Source: Saprospiraceae bacterium (GTDB lineage Bacteria > Bacteroidota > Bacteroidia > Chitinophagales > Saprospiraceae). From it: 64,000 nt of DNA. The stretch lies in the NCBI GenBank assembly GCA_016715245.1, contig JADKAS010000001.1:248001-312000 (forward strand). The letters run 5' to 3'. Made by a program: the position numbers and the translations under genes. The notes below the pieces were generated by a model that did not search any database, was not told the DNA's origin, and saw only the letters and a program-made list of their open reading frames with translations. This document shows, one piece after another, positions 50,945-60,573 of the stretch. Position 1 is the first letter of the stretch, and each line of letters begins with the position of its first letter.

Positions 50945-51623
50945 TTAAATAGGAGTTATTCCAAACAAAATATGTTGAATTGCCTGAGGAGATCGATTAG
51001 ATTTTAAATAAATATGGGTGTTTACGGAAAAAGCTTTACTGGTAAATTGACACCCGGATATGCCTTTATCCGATTTGTTGATAAAAATGGAGTGAAAATA
51101 ATTTGGTGTTCTTTTTTCGTGATAAACAAAAGTGTTGAATTTTTCTTCCAGTTCGTCACTAAAGGTATACGGCATAAAATAAGTATTCGATAAAAAGGTG
51201 AACTCTACCATAACATCGCAGTTTTTACATGGATAGATCCCCTGGATACGTTCATTCGGTTCGTGAATGTTGGTCACAAAAACTGAATCCCTGTAGGCAT
51301 ACCTTAGTTTTTTATCAAAATAGATCTGATCAAAAAACTTTTCAAAGTGAATGGTTTTAAAACCAATGTAAAAATCAACAGCAGGACTCAGATTTTCCAA
51401 GGAGACGTCTTTTGCTCGAAGTATAAAGTAATGTATCCTTTTTACACGTACAAACACCAGAAGCGATGCCATTTTCTACCTTGTTAAGACATTGCCACTT
51501 TCCTGAAACAGAAAAAATTCCGTTAATATCGGTCTTTTTTTTTGCTTTCATGACGGTACAACTATTTATGGTAAGTAGAAAAACAAAACCTGTTAAACAT
51601 AAAAATATGTGTATAAACTTCAT
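50945..51623 (-). CDS. Putative lipoprotein, frameshifted
   Basis: The first frame (51623 to 51375) begins with a lipoprotein signal, hydrophobic residues 5-19 then I-N-S-C. It runs K-K-D-T-L-L-Y-T-S-S-K before losing sense. A second frame (51472 to 50945) continues with D-V-S-L-E-N-L-S-P-A-V-D-F-Y-I-G. One extra base in the T-run at 51410-51413 (A-run on the minus strand) explains the switch. The joined protein would be about 225 residues with a G-K-W-Q-C and C-T-C cysteine group and later P-C-K-N-C. I recognise no family. If the frames are separate, the second lacks any signal peptide. It is probably surface or periplasmic. Confidence 0.6.
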
Positions 51624-51784
51624 TTTATTAATAAAGAATGTTTAATATAGAATATTGCACAGAACCAGATATTAAATCCTATTCCAAACTTTAAATATAA
51701 TTCCATGTTGTGATTATGAATGTTAATACAAATTAAAAGTTTAGTTTTTCGTTGTAAAAATTTCATTTCATTAAAATATTGAAG

Positions 51785-51792
51785 TATCTTTG
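51785..51792 (+). promoter_or_regulatory. -7 element TATCTTTG for rpsO
   Basis: Exact TAnnTTTG match 58 bp before the rpsO start. Confidence 0.6.
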
Positions 51793-51850
51793 CGACGCTA
51801 TTGGCAGATTTCCGTAATTTGCCGTATTGGTCACTTTAATAAATGTATGT

Positions 51851-52126
51851 ATGCCAGTTTATTTAACAGAAGAAAAAAAGAATGAAATTTTTACAGAATA
51901 CGGTGGTTCTGCTACGAATACCGGTTCTATTGAAGGTCAGATTGCCTTGTTTACTTTTAGAATCAAGTCTCTTTCAGATCACCTGAAAACCAACAAACAC
52001 GATAATTCTTGCAAGAGAACATTATTGTCTTTGGTAGGTAAAAGAAAACGTGTTTTAAAATATCTTCAGGACAGAGATATTCAAAAATACAGAAGCCTTA
52101 TTGATAAATTGGGCATCAGAAAATAA
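51851..52126 (+). CDS. rpsO: 30S ribosomal protein S15
   Basis: A 91-residue small-subunit protein with the S15 pattern: T-E-E-K-K-N-E-I-F-T-E-Y-G, D-T-G-S-type stretch T-N-T-G-S-I-E-G-Q-I-A-L-F-T, I-K-S-L-S-D-H-L-K-T-N-K-H-D, S-L-V-G-K-R-K-R-V-L-K-Y-L. It binds the central domain of 16S rRNA. The frame is open 24 bp upstream, but MPVYLTEEKK is the natural start. It is followed by a strong terminator and then pnp, the same order as in many bacteria. Confidence 0.97.
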   Translation: MPVYLTEEKKNEIFTEYGGSATNTGSIEGQIALFTFRIKSLSDHLKTNKHDNSCKRTLLSLVGKRKRVLKYLQDRDIQKYRSLIDKLGIRK

Positions 52127-52129
52127 TCA

Positions 52130-52163
52130 AAAAAGAGTACCCTCTCAAAGGGTACTCTTTTTA
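52130..52163 (+). terminator. Intrinsic terminator of rpsO
   Basis: Stem AAAAGAGTACCC/GGGTACTCTTTT with loop TCTCAAA and further T residues. It separates rpsO from pnp. Confidence 0.9.
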
Positions 52164-52196
52164 TTTGTCCCTTTAATCGATCGGATAAACGATTTT

Positions 52197-52204
52197 TAAC
52201 TTTA
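52197..52204 (+). promoter_or_regulatory. -7-like element TAACTTTA for pnp
   Basis: One mismatch to TAnnTTTG, 71 bp before the pnp start, directly behind the rpsO terminator. The leader between them could carry a control site, but no stable hairpin stands out. Confidence 0.4.
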
Positions 52205-52275
52205 CCATTGTTGTGCATTTCCTCCTCCCTGTGACAACAAGGTGTATTCAATAATAATTATTAAATTTTAGATTT

Positions 52276-54396
52276 ATGGGTCAAATACCAAAATCTGTTT
52301 CATTTCATTTGCCTGATGGCAAAGAAGTTACTATCGAAACGGGTAAACTAGCCACATTGGCACATGGTTCTGCCATGGTAAAAGTAGAGGATACAATGAT
52401 GTTGGCTACTGTAGTGGCCAGTGCGGAGGCAAAACCGGATCAGTCCTTTTTTCCACTTTCTGTTGATTATCAGGAAAAATTTGCGGCTGCAGGAAAAATT
52501 CCTGGTAACTTTTTCAGAAGAGAATCAAAACTATCTGACTACGAAGTGTTAATTTCAAGACTGGTCGACAGAGCGGTCAGACCTTTGTTTCCGGAAAAGT
52601 TCCTTAACGAAACACAAGTTATTATTACCCTGTTGTCAGGTGACAAAAAAAATATGCCCGACTGTTATGCTGCCTTGGCTGCATCTGCTGCTATCGTTGT
52701 GTCTGATATTCCATGGGATGGCCCCATTTCAGAAGTAAGGGTTTGTAAAATTAATGGCAAGTATGTTGTAAATCCAAACCGCGACCAGTTGGCTACAGCT
52801 GATCTTGATTTAATCGTAGCGGCAACGCTCAAGGATGTAATGATGGTGGAAGGTGAAGCAAATGAATGCCAGGAACACGAAATTATCGAAGCTATTAAGA
52901 TCGCTCATGATGCTATCAAAGTTCAATGTAATGCCCAGTTGGCACTTGCCCAGTTAGTCGGTGATAAAGCGCTTGTCAAAAGAGAAGCGCCGGTAGTTGA
53001 AAAGGATGAGGAGTTATCAGCCCTTATTGATTCCATTGCTAAAAATGCCGTTCTGGAAGTGGCGAAAGGAGCCTTGGACAAAACTACCCGAAAGAAAAAA
53101 TTAAAAGAAATTGAAGATAAAATCAAACTTTCTGTCATTGAACAAAAAGGAGAAGAATATCAGGTGGTAAATGCTGCCAAAATTTCTGAATATTATGATA
53201 AACTGAAAAAATCAGTCATTCGTCAAATGGTACTAGATACAAATATCAGACTTGACGGAAGAAAATTGGACGAGATCAGACCGATTTGGTCAGAAGTAAA
53301 TTATCTGCCTGCTGCACACGGTAGTGCTTTGTTTACGAGAGGTGAAACACAATCACTGACTTCTTTGACCCTTGGGACAAAGATGGACCAAATGATGATT
53401 GATAATGCACTCGACAATTATTATGAGAAGTTTATCCTTCATTATAATTTTCCCGGACTTTCTGTTGGCGAAGTAAAACCAAACAGGGGACCTGGAAGAA
53501 GGGAGGTAGGTCACGCCAATCTTGCCGGAAGGTCTTTGAAAAAAGTTATGCCGGTTTTACCTTACACCATTCGTATTGTTTCTGATATTCTTGAATCAAA
53601 CGGAAGTAGCTCCATGGCCACAGTTTGTGCAGGTTCTATGGCGCTTATGGATGCAGGTATTCAAATCAAAGGAGCTGTTTCAGGCATTGCCATGGGAATG
53701 ATCGCTGAAAATGGACGGTCAGCTATTCTTTCCGACATTTTAGGTGATGAAGATGCTTTAGGAGATATGGACTTTAAAGTCACCGGAACCTCTAATGGAA
53801 TCACTGGTTGCCAGATGGATATAAAAGTGGATGGTATGCCTTATGAGACTCTCGAAAAAGCGCTTTTACAAGCTAAAGCGGGAAGACTTCATATTTTGGG
53901 AGAAATGAGTAAAACTATAGCCCAATCCAATGATGACTTCAAACCTCATGCTCCAAGAATGGTTGAAATCATTATCGATAAAAGTTTTATCGGAGCCGTT
54001 ATCGGACCCGGTGGAAAAATTATTCAGGAAATGCAGGCCAGAACCAATACCATTATAAATATTGAAGAAGTAGGTGATAAAGGGGTGGTAACCATAGCCA
54101 GTACGGATGCAACGGGTTTGCAGGCGGCAAGGGAAGCAATTGCGAAGATCACATTTACACCATCTGTCGGTGATGTTTATGAAGCTGAGGTAGAATCTAT
54201 TATGGCTTATGGTGCTTTTGTTAAGTTTTTTGGACAAAGCGGTTTATTGCACGTTTCTGAGTTGGATCACAAGAGAATTGAAGATGTGAATACTGTTCTC
54301 AAAGTTGGGGATAAAATTACCATTAAAATTATCGGAACTGATCCTAAAACAGGGAAATTAAGATTGTCCAGAAAAGCATTATTGGATAAAGAATAA
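52276..54396 (+). CDS. pnp: Polyribonucleotide nucleotidyltransferase (PNPase)
   Basis: A 706-residue phosphorolytic 3'-5' exoribonuclease, part of RNA decay. Two RNase PH domains (about 10-145 and 325-535) flank a helical domain. F-F-R-R-E and R-G-E-T-Q-S are core motifs. The catalytic second core has G-P-G-R-R-E-V-G-H and D-I-L-G-D-E-D-A-L-G-D-M-D-F-K-V. A KH domain (about 555-615, I-G-P-G-G-K) and an S1 domain (about 620-695, Y-E-A-E-V, G-L-L-H-V-S-E) complete it. Length and order match the family. It sits downstream of rpsO behind its own promoter-like element, with a terminator at 54421-54458. Confidence 0.98.
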   Translation: MGQIPKSVSFHLPDGKEVTIETGKLATLAHGSAMVKVEDTMMLATVVASAEAKPDQSFFPLSVDYQEKFAAAGKIPGNFFRRESKLSDYEVLISRLVDRAVRPLFPEKFLNETQVIITLLSGDKKNMPDCYAALAASAAIVVSDIPWDGPISEVRVCKINGKYVVNPNRDQLATADLDLIVAATLKDVMMVEGEANECQEHEIIEAIKIAHDAIKVQCNAQLALAQLVGDKALVKREAPVVEKDEELSALIDSIAKNAVLEVAKGALDKTTRKKKLKEIEDKIKLSVIEQKGEEYQVVNAAKISEYYDKLKKSVIRQMVLDTNIRLDGRKLDEIRPIWSEVNYLPAAHGSALFTRGETQSLTSLTLGTKMDQMMIDNALDNYYEKFILHYNFPGLSVGEVKPNRGPGRREVGHANLAGRSLKKVMPVLPYTIRIVSDILESNGSSSMATVCAGSMALMDAGIQIKGAVSGIAMGMIAENGRSAILSDILGDEDALGDMDFKVTGTSNGITGCQMDIKVDGMPYETLEKALLQAKAGRLHILGEMSKTIAQSNDDFKPHAPRMVEIIIDKSFIGAVIGPGGKIIQEMQARTNTIINIEEVGDKGVVTIASTDATGLQAAREAIAKITFTPSVGDVYEAEVESIMAYGAFVKFFGQSGLLHVSELDHKRIEDVNTVLKVGDKITIKIIGTDPKTGKLRLSRKALLDKE

Positions 54397-54420
54397 ACAG
54401 CGTTTTATTATGCACTGTAT

Positions 54421-54458
54421 AAAAAGCTTTGATCTAAGGTAGGTCAAAGCTTTTTTTA
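54421..54458 (+). terminator. Intrinsic terminator of pnp, reading also on the other strand
   Basis: Stem AAAAAGCTTTGA/TCAAAGCTTTTT with loop TCTAAGGTAGG and a T run. It overlaps the stop codon of the convergent YqaA-like gene by 3 bp. Confidence 0.88.
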
Positions 54459-54875
54459 TGGTACCAGCCACCAACCCAAAGTGATAAATCGGGCTGTTTT
54501 TCCTATGGCCAGAAACAGAATGGAAGGCAGGATTTTGGGCTGAGTTAAACCAAAAACTACTACCATTATATCTCCTATAACAGGAACCCAGGACAAGAGT
54601 AGAATCGGATAACCATAGTTTTTTATATAAGGAGTAATTTTTTTTATCTTTGAATCATTCCCTGAAATAAATTTTTTTTGAAGCCAGGGACTTCCTTTTA
54701 TTCCCATATAAATAAGAGTAATACTTCCCAAGGTATTTCCTGATGACGCAAAAAAACAATTGGTCCACAAATTTTGGGATGTATACACTTGATAGACGTA
54801 GAGTGGTTCTACGCCTAATGGAATGATGGTTGAAGCCAGAAAGGCCCAGATAAATAGGGTCAGATAGGCAGTCAA
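54456..54875 (-). CDS. YqaA-like VTT (SNARE-associated) membrane protein
   Basis: A 139-residue membrane protein of the DedA-related YqaA group. It has hydrophobic segments at about 5-28, 38-58, 87-110 and 115-135, with the family stretch N-T-L-G-S-I-T-L-I-Y-M-G-I-K-G and S-W-V-P-V-I-G-D. VTT proteins are thought to help move phospholipids between leaflets. It lies 3 bp after the stop of the SprB-repeat adhesin gene, probably in one transcript. Confidence 0.83.
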   Translation of the reverse strand: MTAYLTLFIWAFLASTIIPLGVEPLYVYQVYTSQNLWTNCFFASSGNTLGSITLIYMGIKGSPWLQKKFISGNDSKIKKITPYIKNYGYPILLLSWVPVIGDIMVVVFGLTQPKILPSILFLAIGKTARFITLGWWLVP

Positions 54876-54878
54876 ACA

Positions 54879-57800
54879 TTAAATTTTTAGAAATTTTTTA
54901 ATATACTGTTTTTTGCCTTTCTGAATTTGTATAAAATACAAACCAGTCGGTATATGACTGACATCGATTTTATTTTCAGTATCTGAATGAATATACTTTA
55001 AAGCAGTTTGGCCATCGACATCCCAAATCTGAATATACGTGTCCTTCAACGATAGTGTGCTGAACAGAAATTGACCGGTTGGGTTGGGAAAAAATATTTC
55101 CGAGTCGGACGTAAATTCGTCTGCAGCAGTTATTTCTTCCACGATGACATTGATGGTGACTTCACACAATAACTCATCAATTACCGTAATCCGATACACT
55201 CCTCCTGCCAGATTAATAGCACAATTATCTGAAAAAGAGGAAACCTGATGATCCCACTTAATATCATAGGATCCATTTGCCCCATTCACCATAAGGCAAA
55301 TATTTCCGTTGTTTTTACCGGCTTCACTATTTTTAACAACGGGAATCACCATTAGATTTGATTTCGAAGTGATCTGTATTGTTTCTAATTCGAGGTTACA
55401 TCCTCTTTCATCTTCCACAATCCCTGTATAGACACCGTTAGGTAATTTATCTAATTTTTTACCTTCCTTTCCGTTATTCCAGTAAAGAAAATAACTACCG
55501 TTGGCATTTTTGACTTCAACTTCTATAATTCCGGTACTGTCGCCTCCACACGTATTGCCTTCCGTATGTAATATTTTGTAACTCATTTCGGAAAGGAAAG
55601 GTATTAATATGTTTTTGGAAGTACCTACACATCCTTCGCTATCAGTTACGGTTACAGAAAATAATCCTGAAGGTAATAATTGGATGGTATCAGCATAATG
55701 GTCGACGATTCTTTGAACTCCGTTAGACCAGTTAAAGTCAAAGGGTTTAAGTCCTTCCACAACCATGGCCCCCACACTTCCGTTTTTTTCTCCAAAACAA
55801 AGATTTTTGGTTATAGGGAATGCATTGACCTGCAGGTTGATGTTTTCATAAGGCACCGTTATGCTGCCTAAATTGAATTTACAACCGTTTGCATCAAAGA
55901 CGATAACACTATATACTCCGTTTTGAAGATGATTGACTTGTGGGGTTTCAGGTAAATCCGGATCATTCCATAAATAAAAATATGGAGGAGAACCGCCTGA
56001 TGTTTTTAGATCTATACTTCCGTTTTCACCAAGAAAACATCGGGCAGGCATGATGGTATCAACAACACCGATTAAAGGTACAGGTTGACTTACTTCTACA
56101 TTTGCAAGAGTGGCCTTACATCCATTATGGTCTGTCACGGTTAAAGTATAAAAACCTGCAGCAAGGTCAAAAATATCATCTTCAAAGGCAGAATGACTCC
56201 AGAAATAAAGGTAGGGTTGTACACCTCCTTTAGTATGTGTTTTAATTATTCCGTTTTTTTCACCAAAACATCGCACCGGCTCAACATTGACAAGCGAGAC
56301 GTCAAGTGTGTCAGGGGAATTCAGTTCTGTCACAAAATAAGATTTACAGCCCATTTGATCTGTAACAGTACATTGGTAAATGCCTTTTGAAAGCTCGCTT
56401 ATTGTCTGGCTTGTTTTACCTGTATTCCATGAATAAAGAAATGGTCCGATTCCATTGACCGTTCCGAGTCTGATTTCTCCATCATTTCGATTATAACACG
56501 TAGGGTTTAAAATAAAAGTGGCTCCTGCAGAAAAACCGGGTAAAGCCGATAATTTTATTTCCTGACTTTCTGCACGACAACCGTTTCTGTCGGTGATAGT
56601 CACAAAGTAATTACCTTCAGGAATCATCGAAATATTTTTAGTATTGTCACCATTTGACCATAGGTAGGTAAAAGGCTCTTCGCCACCTGAATGATTGATG
56701 TTTATATGTCCGTTGTTAAGTCCTGAACAGGAAGGTCTTGTGGTTCCTGTGATGACATACTGAATGGATTGTAAAGCATAAATTTCCAAAAAATCTGTAC
56801 GTACAGAACATCCGGACGCATCTGTTATTGTACAATAATAAATACCATGCCCAACTGATCCAATATCTTCCGAGGTTTGTCCAGTGTTCCATTTGAACTG
56901 GTAAGGCGGAACGCCGTTTAACACCGTAATATTTACACTACCATTTTTTTCACCTTTACATGATTCATGGGTCAGAGAAAAAGAATAGGATAGGGTAGAG
57001 TTAAGATCCTTGTCGTCGGCCAGACCATTACAATTTTCATCAGTTAAATTACACAATATTTCCGCCTGACCCGGATAAATACCGGCATTGTTGTCATCAC
57101 AATCATTGTTGTTTTTAACAAATCCTGTTGGTGGAATTGAATTACAAATAACAATTTTATCAAAGGGGTCTCCAAATCCATCGTTGTCAAGGTCTTTGAA
57201 ATAAGTAGGTGAGGTCGTATTCCTGAAAGATCCGTAAAATTCAATCTGATCAAGAGCGATATCTCCGAATATATCGTTTTTATTGATGCTCACAAATCTC
57301 AAAAGGGCATCCATATTTTCATAAGGTTTTAATGACAGAAGAATTCTGTGCCATTGGTTATCCTGATTCCCGGATAATGACCATAATTCATTCCATACAT
57401 TTCCGCCGTCTGTTGATATTTCAACGGCTAATCTTCCAATGCCCTGACCTGACATATGATAGTAAAACGAAAAGTCACAATCATCACCATTGCTTATAAT
57501 GTGAATACAGTCAGATGTTAAAATAGTTTCAGAACCATATCCACATTGTTCAGGCTGACTTTCAAGATAGATGTAATTCCCGATACCATTAATGTCTCCT
57601 TCAGGTCCGGTGTTTTCAGTATCTGTTTTTCCGTTTCTTACAATCCAATCCTGTTGGTCACCACCGATATTATTCCATAATCCTTTTACATCACAAGGAA
57701 AACGACAACTTTCAGTACAATTTTCTATTTGATCAAAAGACTCGGATAGGGTTATTGGTTTGCACTTTGTGGTGAAGGTTTCCGTACAACTGTTTTCAGA

Positions 57801-58868
57801 AAGGCTGAGCCCGCAAACGCTTTGTATAAAAAGTTCATATTCTGTATCCGGTAAAAGGTCAGGAATAGTAAATTCTCTGTCCAGGCAATTAAGGAAGTAA
57901 TCCAATCCGGGATCATTAAGGTTGTTTTTTGCTTTTATTGTTATTTTTAAAGAAAGACATGTAACTCCGGCCTCCCATTTTACGGTTGCGGAATTATTGT
58001 TTATTTTTGAAATAAAAAATATATTTGGTAAAATACAATCTTCCTGGCTAAGATGAATCCGAAGGAACAATAACTTTCCTCTGTGAAATGAAGCTCTGTC
58101 ATGGAAAACCATTTTCCAGATTCCCTTAGATGAAGTATTGTCGTGTAGTTTATGCAGGCTTTCAAAAGGAATATAACTTCCGTAAAATGGAGGTTTGGCA
58201 GTAGTTATTGGGAAACATGCCTGATCGGTAAATTTTGTATTTTCGCGACAAGTAAGGTCTTCGATGTTGCCAAAGTTTTTATTCCCCGTTCCATAATAAT
58301 TGGTAAGTATGGCGCTTTTTCCTGCAGGATTGGTCAACGAAATTCTTACATCTGCTGGCCATTCATGCTGACATATAAAATCCACTGAAGATAAAAATAT
58401 GTTTTGACCTAAAATGCCTTCCTCATCAACTTCAATCAAAAAAGTTTCTGTTCCATTGTCTTTTAGTTCAAGATCTACCTGACATGAAGTAGGGTTGTCC
58501 AGTACCGTACTGAAAACAAAAGGACCGTTCCAATTACTTTTTTGTGATGTGGAACAAACTGTTCTAATGTATACTTCATAAAAAGAGGAAGACATCAGCC
58601 CTTGTATGGTGAATTTGTTGTCTGTAATAATGGAAGTATTATAGGGGGTTCCTGTCCTTGACTGACCTTTGATTACAATTTCCACATCCCATCCCAAAGG
58701 GGTGATATTCGGGTCTGTCCATTTAAAAGAGGCAGAAGTTTTGGTTTTTTGTGTAAAGGATACACCAAATGGTGTTTGACACTGACTATAGACTTGTTGC
58801 GCACTGCAGCAAATCAAAAAGACACCAAGCAGGCAATGTATAGTATAATATCTGAAAAGGTGCAACAT
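54879..58868 (-). CDS. Large secreted adhesin with SprB repeats, P-domain, MAM and T9SS sorting domain
   Basis: A 1329-residue secreted mosaic. After a signal peptide (1-28) come a fibronectin type III domain (about 32-125), a proprotein-convertase P-like domain (about 130-270), another FN3 domain (about 275-370), and a MAM-like beta-sandwich (about 380-560). A MopE-type calcium/metal-binding repeat (D-L-D-N-D-G-F-G-D ... N-N-D-C-D-D-N, about 565-625) follows, then about eight SprB-like repeats (about 640-1245, G-x-x-P-Y-x-x-W-N-T-G/N-G and Y-x-x-T-V-T-D-x-x-G-C). A type A sorting domain ends the protein (K-F-L-K-I). SprB-type proteins are mobile adhesins or structural surface proteins. No enzymatic residues are seen. 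Confidence 0.9.
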   Translation of the reverse strand: MLHLFRYYTIHCLLGVFLICCSAQQVYSQCQTPFGVSFTQKTKTSASFKWTDPNITPLGWDVEIVIKGQSRTGTPYNTSIITDNKFTIQGLMSSSFYEVYIRTVCSTSQKSNWNGPFVFSTVLDNPTSCQVDLELKDNGTETFLIEVDEEGILGQNIFLSSVDFICQHEWPADVRISLTNPAGKSAILTNYYGTGNKNFGNIEDLTCRENTKFTDQACFPITTAKPPFYGSYIPFESLHKLHDNTSSKGIWKMVFHDRASFHRGKLLFLRIHLSQEDCILPNIFFISKINNNSATVKWEAGVTCLSLKITIKAKNNLNDPGLDYFLNCLDREFTIPDLLPDTEYELFIQSVCGLSLSENSCTETFTTKCKPITLSESFDQIENCTESCRFPCDVKGLWNNIGGDQQDWIVRNGKTDTENTGPEGDINGIGNYIYLESQPEQCGYGSETILTSDCIHIISNGDDCDFSFYYHMSGQGIGRLAVEISTDGGNVWNELWSLSGNQDNQWHRILLSLKPYENMDALLRFVSINKNDIFGDIALDQIEFYGSFRNTTSPTYFKDLDNDGFGDPFDKIVICNSIPPTGFVKNNNDCDDNNAGIYPGQAEILCNLTDENCNGLADDKDLNSTLSYSFSLTHESCKGEKNGSVNITVLNGVPPYQFKWNTGQTSEDIGSVGHGIYYCTITDASGCSVRTDFLEIYALQSIQYVITGTTRPSCSGLNNGHININHSGGEEPFTYLWSNGDNTKNISMIPEGNYFVTITDRNGCRAESQEIKLSALPGFSAGATFILNPTCYNRNDGEIRLGTVNGIGPFLYSWNTGKTSQTISELSKGIYQCTVTDQMGCKSYFVTELNSPDTLDVSLVNVEPVRCFGEKNGIIKTHTKGGVQPYLYFWSHSAFEDDIFDLAAGFYTLTVTDHNGCKATLANVEVSQPVPLIGVVDTIMPARCFLGENGSIDLKTSGGSPPYFYLWNDPDLPETPQVNHLQNGVYSVIVFDANGCKFNLGSITVPYENINLQVNAFPITKNLCFGEKNGSVGAMVVEGLKPFDFNWSNGVQRIVDHYADTIQLLPSGLFSVTVTDSEGCVGTSKNILIPFLSEMSYKILHTEGNTCGGDSTGIIEVEVKNANGSYFLYWNNGKEGKKLDKLPNGVYTGIVEDERGCNLELETIQITSKSNLMVIPVVKNSEAGKNNGNICLMVNGANGSYDIKWDHQVSSFSDNCAINLAGGVYRITVIDELLCEVTINVIVEEITAADEFTSDSEIFFPNPTGQFLFSTLSLKDTYIQIWDVDGQTALKYIHSDTENKIDVSHIPTGLYFIQIQKGKKQYIKKFLKI

Positions 58869-58935
58869 AACCCAAAGATAAAAATTCTTCGGAAATGTAA
58901 CAAGTTATTTTTAAAAAACCAACGCTGGAAAAGAG

Positions 58936-60084
58936 TTACAATTTGGGTTCGTATACCCCATAAACAGAACTTACAAAAGGACCGTTAAGAAAATCAAGGG
59001 TAGGAACCTGGCTTTGTAAAATAACTCCTTTCCATTTATGGGTTAGAAGTAAGTAGGCAATTTCACACAAAGGAGCAGCTGTGGTGGTCTGGATAGCTCT
59101 CAATTTTTTATGCCCGACGACACTCGGGAATATTTTGTATGATCTTTCTTTACGTCTCAACCTTCCTTTCTGGTCCTTTCCTTGGACAGAAGAATACACC
59201 ACTACTACATCGTCTTCTACGGAAGGAATGTTCTCAAGCATGATGTTTTCAAGTGCTTTTATTCGGTTTTCAACATTCTGAATGGTAGATAATGTAGTCT
59301 GTACCCACTGGTAATGACCTGGATAACGAATCGTTTTATAATCCAGATTTTTAATTTTCCCTGAAAAGGCGTCCGGAAGATTGGCTGCGCCGCCGGAGGT
59401 AAAATTATCTTCATAGGCATCACCATCTATGATAATGGTTTCCCGTCCGGAAAGGGCAGGTACCAGCATCTTATTAAAATTTCTGACAATCTCTGCATCT
59501 TTGAGGTATTCTGTAGCTACGCCAATGGGACTCCAGGTAAAAGCATAATAATGAGGCGATGGTGCATTTTTGCTTATAGCACCAACTTTCATAGTCATAC
59601 TGTCCATAATTTCTGTGCCGAATTCATTTTTAAATTCTTCATACAATCTGCAGGCAAGCACATTTATAAAACCAGGCGCAAGACCTGTCTGAAGTACAAA
59701 AGCAGTATCTGCATTTTTAGCTATTTCAATTACATCTTTAGTTTCCTGCACGTATTCTGTAAGATTGGCATAATGACAATTATGTTTTACAGCAAGCCTT
59801 GCCATTCTGGGTGCCTGGCTACCTGGAAGACAATCCAGAATAATATCGCATTTTTGCAGGGCATCCTCCATGATCTCATTGTTCCCTTCTTCTGACATCA
59901 CAACAGAAAACACATCAATATCTTTTGTGGCACCTTCTTTTATAAAGTTTTTTGCAGATTGTATGGCTATTTCCGAAATATCTCCGAAGTATATAGAAAC
60001 ATTCATTACTTTGGATTCTGCGAGAATAAGGGCAGCTGCCTGACCAATTCCACCTGAACCGGCTATAAAAATATTTGCCAACAT
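58936..60084 (-). CDS. Saccharopine-dehydrogenase-like oxidoreductase
   Basis: A 382-residue NAD(P)-binding protein. The Rossmann motif I-A-G-S-G-G-I-G-Q-A-A-A-L is at about residues 6-18. Other marks are L-D-C-L-P-G-S-Q-A-P, L-Q-T-G-L-A-P-G-F-I-N-V-L-A and Y-P-G-H-Y-Q-W-V, as in saccharopine reductases and the Lys1-like group found in Bacteroidota. It may act in lysine catabolism or another amino-acid condensation, but the partner (e.g. LysDH/LKR) is not in the window. It stands alone, with a -7 element about 180 bp upstream. Confidence 0.87.
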   Translation of the reverse strand: MLANIFIAGSGGIGQAAALILAESKVMNVSIYFGDISEIAIQSAKNFIKEGATKDIDVFSVVMSEEGNNEIMEDALQKCDIILDCLPGSQAPRMARLAVKHNCHYANLTEYVQETKDVIEIAKNADTAFVLQTGLAPGFINVLACRLYEEFKNEFGTEIMDSMTMKVGAISKNAPSPHYYAFTWSPIGVATEYLKDAEIVRNFNKMLVPALSGRETIIIDGDAYEDNFTSGGAANLPDAFSGKIKNLDYKTIRYPGHYQWVQTTLSTIQNVENRIKALENIMLENIPSVEDDVVVVYSSVQGKDQKGRLRRKERSYKIFPSVVGHKKLRAIQTTTAAPLCEIAYLLLTHKWKGVILQSQVPTLDFLNGPFVSSVYGVYEPKL

Positions 60085-60262
60085 ATTATAAATTTATATT
60101 GTAGATAAAAGATTTATTAAAAGACGTTCTTAACCGTGAAGCAACAAGTCATAATAACTCACATCAGTCGAATATATTCGTTTTTTAAGAAATATCCGCG
60201 ATAAAACTCATTACTATTTTAAACATCTGAATACATTGTATGTCAACGTTTCAAAATCGGTG

Positions 60263-60270
60263 CAAAAGTA
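60263..60270 (-). promoter_or_regulatory. -7 element TACTTTTG for the saccharopine-dehydrogenase-like gene
   Basis: Exact TAnnTTTG match on the minus strand about 180 bp before the start at 60084. The long leader makes the assignment uncertain. Confidence 0.4.
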
Positions 60271-60439
60271 ATATTTAATTTTAAAAGACTCAAGCGAATT
60301 AAAGATTTAAAAAACAGATAAAAACAAAACAGCCAGAAAAAATGACAATTTATCATATTATATTAATATGTAATGTATATATTATTGAATTATAATAAAA
60401 AATAATTTACAAAATGTTTTAATATTAAAAAAGATTCTT

Positions 60440-60447
60440 TATTTTTG
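60440..60447 (+). promoter_or_regulatory. -7 element TATTTTTG for ftsK
   Basis: Exact TAnnTTTG match, 126 bp before the ftsK start. The leader (60450-60573) is free of other signals. Confidence 0.5.
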
Positions 60448-60573
60448 CCTCGCGGAATGATTCAGATCATCCTTTGAGTATTATTTGTAAATTGTTGTTT
60501 GTATCACTTTACCGGATATGCCAAAGTGAAATTTCCATTCCCGGCTGGATTTTCAAACTAAAACCGATTTAGT

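Larger units (their letters stand above)
60085..60573. other. Long divergent intergenic region between the saccharopine-dehydrogenase-like gene and ftsK
   Basis: 490 bp without a gene. It holds a TACTTTTG element for the minus strand (60263-60270) and a TATTTTTG element for ftsK (60440-60447). Much of the rest is very AT-rich (60350-60435). I found no tRNA, conserved hairpin or ORF. Confidence 0.55.
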
